Shown: positions 1 through 6,625 of the stretch, one piece after another
How positions within the stretch are numbered: the first letter of the stretch is position 1
How the letters are laid out: the number at the start of each line of letters is the position of its first letter
NCBI GenBank assembly: GCA_964466595.1
Contig: CAYXNR010000040.1
Coordinates: forward strand, 1 to 21,942
Source: JABDGC01 sp964466595
GTDB taxonomy: Bacteria; Pseudomonadota; Gammaproteobacteria; DSM-16500
Reading direction: 5' to 3'
Length of the DNA: 21,942 nt
Position numbers and translations under genes: made by a program
The notes under the pieces: generated by a model
Databases searched by the model: none
What the model saw: only the letters and a program-made list of their open reading frames with translations
What the model was told of the DNA's origin: nothing

Positions 1-2316
1 ATTAATTTTCCAACAGCTCCTTCTCCTACTGATCCTAACCGTCTAGGATCGGCACCCGCTTTTAATAAAATTCGGGCTGCCTCGATGTTGCGACTACAAA
101 TTGCTGCCGTGAGCGCGGGCATGTTAAGACGATCCTTTGCATCGAAATCTGTAATTTTTTCCGCTAAAAGTTGAATTATTTTTGGGTTGATATGTTTTTC
201 CACAGCTAAATTTAATAGTGGTGTTCCATCGACACTTCTTAAATGTGGATTGACTCCCATATCCAATAAAATTTGAACACCATTTAAATTGTTAGCCAAG
301 ACGAATCTGAAAAGAGAACCCTCACGGTCTAAAAGTACTCTATTAGCGAATAGAATAGCTTCCATATGGGAACGAATACAACGAATGGAATTGCCTTTCG
401 CTTGATCGAGGGCTGTTTTTTTTAAATGATTGGCCAGTCTATAATTAGCACCAGCTTTTAACAAGTATTCAACTATAGCGCTATGACCATTAGAAGCTGC
501 TCGCATCAGAGCAGTATGACCGGTATAATCCTTTGCATCAAGATTTGCTCCTTTTTCGCATAGAAATTTGACCAACTTTAAATTACCCGCTTTTGCTGCT
601 GCAATTAAAAAGGTTTCATTAGTCTCATTTCGATAGTCTAAATTAAAGTTTTGTAAATTTACTTCATCAAATTGATTTGAAGCAAGCTCTAAAAATACAG
701 CCTTTTCTTTAGCGAGTTGCCTGTTCAGGAGTTCTTTTATTTTATCGTCACTTGCTAGATCGAAAGCTGTTTTTTGATCAATCGAAAATCGAAGACTAGC
801 GCCCAAGCTTAATAAGCGCTCAACATCTTCAGTGCTAGCTAGCTTAACTGCTTCTATCAGAGCGAGATCTAAGATATGTTGCTTCTTGAATGNNNNNNNN
901 NNNNNNNNNNNNNNNNNNNNNNNNNNNNNNNNNNNNNNNNNNNNNNNNNNNNNNNNNNNNNNNNNNNNNNNNNNNNNNNNNNNNNNNNNNNNCTAGATCT
1001 TCATAGGGAAAACTGTTTCTGCTTAATAAAAAATGTATACAAAGGACGAGATCCTTTTCTAATTTAGGAGGAGCAGCGCCCAAGCTTAATAAGCGCTCAA
1101 CATCTTCAGTGCTCGCTAGCTTAACTGCTTCTATCAGAGCGAGATCTAAGATATGTTGCTTCTTGAATGCTAGATCTTCATAGGGAAAACTGTTTCTGCT
1201 TAATAAAAAATGTATACAAAGGACAAGATCCTTTTCTTTTTTAAATTCAGTCCCAGTTAAATAATTTTTGATGACTTCAATCATTTTTTTAGGGTCGCTA
1301 TCAAGATCAAAATAAGCAAGACAGGCAAAACATTCATCTATACTTAAAAAAAGAGGAAGTAATTTTTTTAAAGCGGGAGCAGGATAGGGCTCTTCTTGTG
1401 CTTTAAAAGCTTCAAGTTCTTTTTTTAAATTTGGATCTAATTGAAAATAACCATCATGGATTAATTTCTTCCACAAGGCTTGATTAACAGCAGTCCAATT
1501 GATGCCAGTAACAGCGTATTCATCTTCATATTCATCTTCTTTGACTTCTTTAAATAGCAAGAATCGTCGAGAATATTCTTCTTCTTCAGGATCTGGAAAA
1601 AGCTCTTCAAAATATCGTATGAATTTACTAAATTGAGGATGGTTATATTGATTTTCTTGCCCGCGGTAATCTTTTTGAGCTCGTAAATTACTCTCAATAT
1701 ATTCTCGGAGTGCTTGAATAATAGAAATAGAATGATATTCTTTTGCAAATATTGTATTCAATCTTTCATATATTGTTTCATCCTCTATTGTTCCCTGATG
1801 TGGATCATTTTCATCCAAGGGATGCACACCGAAATCCATCCTTTTAGCTATTATAAAAAAACGGTTATGGCTATGAACCTCACCATTTGCCTGGCGTGCG
1901 GCCTTTGAAACTAAGTCGCTGCGAATTTTGGCCAGCATGCTTTCTAGATCTTGTGGTAGCTCTAAGCCCCAAAGACATTCTTCTACTCGATCATTAAATC
2001 CTGGAGTACATGCTGTAACACCTTCTGTTAACTTATCTTTAATGAGCGCTTTTTCATTTATAGATAATTTGAATTCGGGTATGCAATCATTTAATAGTGC
2101 AGATAAAATTTCTAATTTTTCGATTAAACTCGCTTTGGACCGATAAGTAGATTGTCTCCCAATGTGTTTATTAATAGACTCATTGTAAGCCTCATTTTTT
2201 AATGATTTCTTTAAAAGATCAAGCCAATTTCTTTTATAAGAAGGCATTTTAAAGCCGTGGTTATCTTTTTTAGGCAATAAGGTAAACGATTTTTTATCTA
2301 GTGTAATCAAGGGCAT
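1..2316 (-). CDS. Large ankyrin-repeat protein, C-terminal end beyond window
   Basis: Translated from the ATG at 2316 (AGGTGG three bases upstream), the first ~340 residues are charged and mostly helical; I do not recognise a family. Frame is kept to base 1 only if the 100-N run at 893-992 counts as zero length (or another length that preserves phase), giving about 738 codons in the window. The part left of the gap holds about five ankyrin repeats, for example NETFLIAAAKAGNLKLVKFL, HTALMRAASNGHSAIVEYLL and ALTAAICSRNIEAARILL with KAGAD/EKGAN turns. A 59-residue unit ending in ...VERLLSLGA is tandemly duplicated around the gap. Ankyrin proteins bind other proteins; in intracellular Legionellales many are type IV effectors, but no secretion signal can be judged because the C-terminus is missing. 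No signal peptide or membrane segment is seen. An effector role is inference only. Confidence 0.85.
799..1237 (-). repeat. 177-bp (59-codon) tandem duplication inside the ankyrin gene
   Basis: Copy one is 799-892 plus 993-1060, interrupted by the N run; copy two is 1076-1237. The shared 162 bp differ at two places (GTGCTAG versus GTGCTCG, GGACGAG versus GGACAAG). The period without the N run is 177 bp, so the duplication is in frame and adds 59 residues containing LCIHFLLSRNSFPYEDL and ALIEAVKLASTEDVERLLSL. The two substitutions argue against a simple duplicated contig end, but a collapsed or mis-joined repeat is still possible. Confidence 0.8.
893..992. other. Assembly gap of 100 N
   Basis: Exactly 100 undetermined bases, the usual placeholder for a gap of unknown size. 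Its left flank ends ...TTCTTGAATG and its right flank starts CTAGATCTTC. In the intact second copy of the repeat, those same two sequences join directly at 1169/1170. A true size of zero, or a multiple of 177 bp, is therefore the simplest reading. Confidence 0.97.
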
Positions 2317-2454
2317 AAACCACCTATTGAGAGGTTATTTTTTATACGGTTCTTTTAAAGTATAGGCGAAAAAAAAGAATTTATTGGGCTTTAATTTAAT
2401 GCCAGGATTCTGTACTATGCTGTTTTTAAAATTAAATTGAGGAGACTTTTCTTC

Positions 2455-4365
2455 ATGTCCGTGGATGCCCATCGCGAAACCCTGCATTTTCAAACCGAGG
2501 TGACCCAGCTACTCCATTTGGTTGTGCATTCGCTCTACAGTAATAAAGAAATCTTTTTACGTGAACTCATTTCAAATTCCTCCGATGCGGCTGATAAATT
2601 ACGTTTTGAAGCTTTGTCAAATTCTGCTCTTTATGAAGCAGATCCAGAACTTCGCATTTGGGTTTCTTTTGATAAAGAAGCCAAAACCCTTACAGTGAAA
2701 GATAATGGCATCGGCATGAACCGCGAAGAAGTGATCGAAAATTTGGGAACGATTGCTAAATCCGGTACGAGAGAGTTTTTATCGCAACTGACTGGCGATC
2801 AAAAAAAAGACTCTCATTTAATCGGGCAGTTTGGTGTTGGTTTTTATTCTTCTTTTATTGTGGCAGACAAGGTTAGCGTTCGGACGCGTCGTGCTGGTCT
2901 TTCTCCTGATCTGGGTGTTTGTTGGGAGTCGACGGGCTCAGGTGATTATACCCTCTATAATATTGAGAAGCAGTCGCGCGGTACCGAGGTTATTCTCCAT
3001 ATTAAAGAAAATGAAGTAGAATTTTTAAATGATTGGCGTCTTCGTTCCATCATTACCAAGTACTCCGATCACATTAACCTTCCTATTTTAATGCCTAAAT
3101 CTCTTGAGCAGGAAACAAAAGAGGGAGAGGTGGCAAAAACTGAATGGGAACAGGTGAATCGCGCTACAGCGCTGTGGACCTTGCCTAAAAGTGAGATTAC
3201 AGCAGAACAATATAAGGAATTTTATAAACACCTTGCCCATGATTTCGAAGATCCACTGGCCTGGGCTTATAATCGCGTGGAGGGCGGCAATCTTGATTAT
3301 ATTAGTTTGCTTTATCTTCCCGCTCATGCGCCCTTCGATCTTTGGAACCGAGAAAAACAACATGGCTTAAAGCTTTATGTTCAGCGTGTTTTTATTATGG
3401 ATCAGGTTGAACAATTTGTGCCTATGTATCTGCGTTTTCTTCGCGGTATTGTCGATACGAATGCCTTACCCTTAAATATTTCACGAGAAATTTTGCAAGA
3501 TCATCCCGCTGTAACAAAACTTCGAGCGGCCTTAATTAAAAGAACCCTAGACTTGCTTGATACGCTTGCTAAAGATGAGCCTGAAAAATATGCGGCCTTT
3601 TGGATGCAATTCGGAAATGTTTTGAAAGAGGGGCCGGGTGAGGATTTTGTTAACCGCGAGCGCATTGCGAAGTTGCTGCGTTTTTCATCGACGCATAATG
3701 AAACTGCAGTGCAGGATGTTTCTTTCGAAGCTTATGTAAGTCGGATGAAGCCGAAGCAAAATAAAATTTATTATATTGTTGCTGATACCTATAATGCTGC
3801 TAAATCCAGTCCCCATCTTGAAATTTTTATAAAAAACAAACTAGAAGTCTTACTCTTTCATGATCGCATTGATGAATGGTTTGTCGCTCATTTCCCTGAG
3901 TTTGAAGGAAAAACGCTGCAGTCGGTGATGAAAGGCGATTTAAGTCTTGATGAGATTAGCGCCAGTGAAGATAAAGAACAACTGAAACAGGAAGATGAAA
4001 AAACCAAACAAACTCTCGAGCCCTTATTGAAGCAATTGAAAGAGGTCTTGGGCGATCAGGTGAAAGATATTCGAATTTCACATCGTTTAACTACTTCACC
4101 GGCTTGTTTGGTGCGGGAGCAGAATGATATGGGACCGCAATTAGAGCGCTTACTGAAAAGCGTGGGCCAGGAAGTTGCTGAGGTGAAGCCGATTTTGGAG
4201 ATTAATCCACAGCATAAATTGATTGAAAAACTAGAATCTGAAAAAAATAAAAATGATTTTCAGGACTGGACTAAGTTGCTTTATGAGCAGGCGGTGCTGG
4301 CGGAAGGTGGGCAGTTAAAAGATCCGGCTGCTTTTGTACAGCGGATGAATAAGCTGTGGTTTTAG
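2455..4365 (+). CDS. htpG: Molecular chaperone HtpG (bacterial Hsp90)
   Basis: ATP-dependent cytosolic chaperone of the GHKL fold, acting on late folding intermediates with the DnaK system. The 636 residues compare with about 624 in E. coli. Visible N-domain motifs are LISNSSDAADKLRFEAL (Mg/ATP site), DNGIGM, GTIAKSGTREFL (lid) and GQFGVGFYSSFIVAD. The middle-domain arginine loop is seen in LPLNISREILQ, and a charged C-terminal dimerisation region follows. I start at the ATG at 2455 because GAGGAG (2439-2444) stands at proper distance; a TTG at 2437 in the same frame overlaps that ribosome site and would only add MRRLFF. The gene stands alone, divergent from the ankyrin gene and convergent with yajQ. 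No sigma32-type promoter was obvious in the short upstream region. Confidence 0.97.
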   Translation: MSVDAHRETLHFQTEVTQLLHLVVHSLYSNKEIFLRELISNSSDAADKLRFEALSNSALYEADPELRIWVSFDKEAKTLTVKDNGIGMNREEVIENLGTIAKSGTREFLSQLTGDQKKDSHLIGQFGVGFYSSFIVADKVSVRTRRAGLSPDLGVCWESTGSGDYTLYNIEKQSRGTEVILHIKENEVEFLNDWRLRSIITKYSDHINLPILMPKSLEQETKEGEVAKTEWEQVNRATALWTLPKSEITAEQYKEFYKHLAHDFEDPLAWAYNRVEGGNLDYISLLYLPAHAPFDLWNREKQHGLKLYVQRVFIMDQVEQFVPMYLRFLRGIVDTNALPLNISREILQDHPAVTKLRAALIKRTLDLLDTLAKDEPEKYAAFWMQFGNVLKEGPGEDFVNRERIAKLLRFSSTHNETAVQDVSFEAYVSRMKPKQNKIYYIVADTYNAAKSSPHLEIFIKNKLEVLLFHDRIDEWFVAHFPEFEGKTLQSVMKGDLSLDEISASEDKEQLKQEDEKTKQTLEPLLKQLKEVLGDQVKDIRISHRLTTSPACLVREQNDMGPQLERLLKSVGQEVAEVKPILEINPQHKLIEKLESEKNKNDFQDWTKLLYEQAVLAEGGQLKDPAAFVQRMNKLWF

Positions 4366-4414
4366 CTTATTTTGCTTAGCCTCCTCTCCCTTTCCCTCTC
4401 CTCCACAAAAAAGC

Positions 4415-4577
4415 GTGGAGGAGAGGGGACGTTCTAATTAAGACCGTGGAGGAGAGGGGACGTTCTAATTAGGACCGTGGAGGAGAGGGGACGTTCTAAT
4501 TAGGACCGTGGAGGAGAGGGGGCGTTCTAATTAGGACCGTGGAGGAGAGGGGGCGTTCTAATTAAGACCGTGGAGGG
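4415..4577. repeat. Minisatellite: five 30-31 bp tandem repeats plus a partial sixth
   Basis: Units start at 4415, 4445, 4476, 4507 and 4538, each beginning CGTGGAGGAGAGGGG and ending CTAATTAGGAC or a close variant; a truncated unit starts at 4569. The first unit is 30 bp, the others 31 bp. Differences are few (A/G after the G run, AGGAC/AAGAC). Each unit contains an imperfect 14-bp palindrome, GTTCTAATTAGGAC. The unit start matches the right arm of the hairpin at 4395-4428, so the array probably grew from that arm. Copies abut with no unique spacers. Confidence 0.93.
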
Positions 4578-4651
4578 TACAAGGCTTGTCTAGCTAGCGA
4601 ACCTACTGTCATCCTGCTCAGTACTGTCGTAAATGTTCACGGACATAGCTT

Positions 4652-4694
4652 AGAAAACCCCCTCTCCGCCCGCGCTTTTTGCGGGAGGAGAGGG
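4652..4694 (-). terminator. Probable intrinsic terminator of yajQ
   Basis: Read on the minus strand, downstream of the yajQ stop, the 14-bp GC-rich stem CCCTCTCCTCCCGC pairs with GCGGGCGGAGAGGG (one mismatch) around an AAAAAGC loop, then GGTTTTCT follows. The stem also belongs to the palindromic element, which may double as terminator for both convergent genes. The U tract is short. Confidence 0.5.
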
Positions 4695-4735
4695 ATGGGG
4701 AGAGGAGGGTTTAAAAAAACGACCCTGAATTTGCC

Positions 4736-5218
4736 TTAATCTCTGAAATTCTCGAACTGCAGCGGCATAGCCAAAGTTGCCTTACGAAGCATAGCGATGA
4801 CTTCTTGCAAGTCATCGCGTTTTTTGCCACTCACACGAACATGATCGCCTTGAATGGCCGCCTGTACTTTTAAGTCCCCTTCTTTGATGAGCTTAACTAT
4901 TTTTTTAGCTAAGTCCTGATCAATTCCTTCTTTAATTTCGACTTCTTGACGAGCCTCACTCAGAGAAGTATCTAATTTTTTATAGTCGAAAGCACGAATA
5001 TCGACTTGGCGTTTTGCTAATTTATTTCGGAAAATTTCATCAACCTGTTTTAGCTGAAAATCGGTTGGTGCAATAAGCGTGATGATGTTTTTTACTTGTT
5101 CTAGACGCGCATTCGTATTTTTAAAATCAAAACGTGAATTTAATTCCCGATTTGCCTGATCGATGGCATTGCTGACTTCATGATGATCTAATTTAGATAC
5201 GACATCAAAGGAGGGCAT
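4736..5218 (-). CDS. yajQ: YajQ-family nucleotide-binding protein
   Basis: Small soluble protein of the YajQ/UPF0234 family; members bind nucleotides, and cyclic-di-GMP binding with effects on transcription has been shown for a Xanthomonas homologue. Here 160 residues, full length for the family. Typical features are the start MPSFDVVSKLD, NRELNSRFDFKNT and the C-terminal KVQAAIQGDHVRVSGKKRDDLQ followed by LPLQF-like residues (MPLQFENFRD). I chose the ATG at 5218 because it matches the family start MPSFD and has GGA eight bases upstream; an ATG at 5227 would add MKL and has no visible ribosome site. It stands alone, convergent with htpG. Cyclic-di-GMP binding here is family inference only. 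Confidence 0.93.
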   Translation of the reverse strand: MPSFDVVSKLDHHEVSNAIDQANRELNSRFDFKNTNARLEQVKNIITLIAPTDFQLKQVDEIFRNKLAKRQVDIRAFDYKKLDTSLSEARQEVEIKEGIDQDLAKKIVKLIKEGDLKVQAAIQGDHVRVSGKKRDDLQEVIAMLRKATLAMPLQFENFRD

Positions 5219-5372
5219 AAGTTTCATCCGAAATAGTAATCACAGGATTGTAACGAACCGCAGCAAAAAAGGGAAGGAGCGGAGTGTCTAGATCTGCCAT
5301 CCCTGGAAGCGCCAGCATCAAGGGCTAGCGAAGAGATCAAAAAAGGTAAGTATTCGGCTAAGCTGGAGAAGT

Positions 5373-5452
5373 TGTCATTCCGGCATGCTTAAAGCCGGAA
5401 TCCAGGGCATTTAAAATGCCTGGATGCCCGCTAAAAGCGTGCTGGCATGACA
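5373..5452. repeat. 80-bp palindromic (REP/MITE-like) element
   Basis: Ends are inverted: TGTCATTCCGGCATGC against GCGTGCTGGCATGACA, 13 of 16 positions pairing. Inside are the hairpin TTCCGGC...GCCGGAA (5379-5401) and the near-perfect palindrome around CCAGGGCATTTAAAATGCCTGG's core (about 5402-5423). No coding capacity. The TGTCATTCC...GGAATCC style resembles dispersed palindromic elements of many bacterial genomes, including intracellular ones. Other copies cannot be checked here. Confidence 0.7.
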
Positions 5453-5454
5453 GA

Positions 5455-5503
5455 GTAAGGGGTTACCAAATACTTAACAGGGTAAGGGGTTACCAAATAC
5501 TTA
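5455..5503. repeat. Two 22-bp direct repeats beside the palindromic element
   Basis: GTAAGGGGTTACCAAATACTTA occurs at 5455-5476 and again at 5482-5503, separated by five bases (period 27). An inverted fragment, GGTAAGTATT, lies on the other side of the 80-bp palindrome near 5345. The repeats sit just downstream of the lysR stop. Function unknown. Confidence 0.8.
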
Positions 5504-5517
5504 CAAAAAAATTTTCT

Positions 5518-6456
5518 TTAACTTTGGTTCCAATAGGTTTCTGATTGAAAACGCTCAATCAGAAAATCAATAAACAACTTCACCCTAAAAGGAAGATAAC
5601 GCTGATTAGGATAGGCAGCATGAATATCAATGCCATGCTCATTATAAGGACCTAAGACTTCTTGCAAGCTGCCGTTTTTCAGTTCTTCCGTGACTAAAAA
5701 ACTTGAAATTTTGGCAAGACCAATACCAGCAACCGCGGCTTTCATTAAGGCTTGATTATTATTAATGCGAAGATTTCCTTTAACCGGAATTTTGATCTTT
5801 TTAGAACGATCTAGAAAAGACCAAACGTGACTGTGATGCCCTTGCGCAAAAATGGTGCCAGGTTCGGATTGATAAATGAGACAATTATGATTTATCAAAT
5901 CTTCTGGCTTCTGGGGAAGGCCAAATTTTTTAAAATAAGAGCCGGCACCATACACGCCTGTACTCCTTTGGGTGATTTTGCGAAACTTCAAAAGCGGAGT
6001 ATTGGGTAGCTCCTTAATAAAAATAGCAAGATCTAAACCACTATAGATAAAACCGACATATTGACTACCGAGGATTAATTCAATTTGGATGTCGGGATAG
6101 CGTTGAATAAAATCATTAATTGCCGGCACTAAGTGAACTTGACCAAAGCTGACCGGTGAATTAATGCGTAGTAGGCCTCTGGGTTGTTGGTGATGTTGCA
6201 TCACATCCATTTCTGCCTCAGAAATTTCTGATTTAATTCTTTTCCAATGCAGATAAAATAACTGTCCGCTTTCAGTTAAGGCCAGACTGCGAGTGGTTCT
6301 TTGAATCAGTTGCACACGAAGGTGATTTTCAAGACGACTAATGCGTTTACTGACTATCGAGGAGGAAATAAACCATTTTCGAGCTGCCGCCGCAAAACTA
6401 CCTTCGTCAATGACGGTAACGAAGGTAAGGGCATCAGTAATAATAAATTCAGACAT
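5518..6456 (-). CDS. LysR-family transcriptional regulator
   Basis: 312 residues, normal length for the family. The N-terminal winged helix-turn-helix (about residues 5-65) shows FVTVIDEGSFAAAARKWF, SSSIVSKRISRLENHL and QLIQRTTRSLALTESG. The remainder is the periplasmic-binding-protein-like co-inducer domain, with GLLRINSPVSFGQVHLVPAI, GLDLAIFIKELP, NNNQALMKAAVAGIGLA and FRVKLFIDFLIERF; this is closest in style to the CrgA/DsdC-like group. It acts as a cytoplasmic tetrameric DNA-binding protein. It is divergent from the five-repeat membrane protein gene, the arrangement in which LysR regulators usually control both themselves and the neighbour. Its promoter lies inside a 12-bp inverted repeat. 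The effector molecule cannot be told. Confidence 0.95.
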   Translation of the reverse strand: MSEFIITDALTFVTVIDEGSFAAAARKWFISSSIVSKRISRLENHLRVQLIQRTTRSLALTESGQLFYLHWKRIKSEISEAEMDVMQHHQQPRGLLRINSPVSFGQVHLVPAINDFIQRYPDIQIELILGSQYVGFIYSGLDLAIFIKELPNTPLLKFRKITQRSTGVYGAGSYFKKFGLPQKPEDLINHNCLIYQSEPGTIFAQGHHSHVWSFLDRSKKIKIPVKGNLRINNNQALMKAAVAGIGLAKISSFLVTEELKNGSLQEVLGPYNEHGIDIHAAYPNQRYLPFRVKLFIDFLIERFQSETYWNQS

Positions 6457-6510
6457 TTAGGCTCAATTGCTGTGTTTTGTGTGAAAATTTATTCATGCAT
6501 ATTTTGCATC

Positions 6511-6539
6511 ATTATATGCGATTATATTGGTATTGTAAA
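6511..6539 (-). promoter_or_regulatory. sigma70-type promoter of the lysR gene
   Basis: On the minus strand, TTTACA (6539-6534) is followed after exactly 17 bp by TATAAT (6516-6511), about 55 bp upstream of the lysR ATG. That is 5/6 and 6/6 against consensus with ideal spacing. The whole promoter is covered by the inverted repeat 6512-6549. Confidence 0.75.
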
Positions 6540-6549
6540 TCGCATATAA
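6512..6549. promoter_or_regulatory. Candidate operator: perfect 12-bp inverted repeat
   Basis: TTATATGCGATT (6512-6523) and AATCGCATATAA (6538-6549) are exact reverse complements with a 14-base spacer. The centre lies about 75 bp from the lysR start and 95 bp from the GTG of the divergent gene. The position over the regulator's own promoter fits LysR autorepression. Binding by this LysR protein is inference. Confidence 0.65.
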
Positions 6550-6625
6550 AGACCTTAGTATCTCTAAAAATTGTACTCACAGTTTGCATTTGATAAAACT
6601 CTTCAAAAACGAGGAGATAGCAAAG

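Larger units (their letters stand above)
4381..4708. repeat. Palindromic intergenic element expanded by internal tandem repeats
   Basis: Near-identical inverted ends are seen at 4381-4403 (starting CCTCCTCTCCC) and 4686-4708 (ending GGGGAGAGGAGG), 21 of 23 positions matching. Just inside each end is a hairpin: 13-bp perfect arms 4395-4407/4416-4428, and 14-bp arms with one mismatch 4660-4673/4681-4694. The pattern suggests one palindromic repeat whose centre has been split and filled with the 31-bp tandem array and about 80 bp of unassigned sequence (4578-4659). It fills the spacer between convergent htpG and yajQ. No ORF of note lies inside. Confidence 0.7.

Noticed and set aside
844..892. 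Stop codon making the ankyrin gene end at 844
   Set aside because: That reading passes 100 N, which shifts the frame by one. Without the N run the true frame continues cleanly to base 1 with good ankyrin repeats.
2359..2364. TATACT as -10 element of the ankyrin gene promoter
   Set aside because: No acceptable -35 element stands 16-18 bases upstream on the minus strand.
2437..2454. Upstream TTG start of htpG
   Set aside because: It overlaps the GAGGAG ribosome site that serves the ATG at 2455, and HtpG proteins begin near that ATG.
4395..4428. Hairpin as intrinsic terminator of htpG
   Set aside because: The 13-bp stem is strong but is followed by GACGTTC rather than a U tract; better described as part of the repeat element.
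4415..4577. CRISPR array
   Set aside because: The units of 30-31 bp abut directly without unique spacers and there are no cas genes; this is a minisatellite.
6584..6625. TTG start of the five-repeat membrane protein
   Set aside because: No ribosome site precedes it, whereas GTG 6626 has GAGGAG nine bases upstream.
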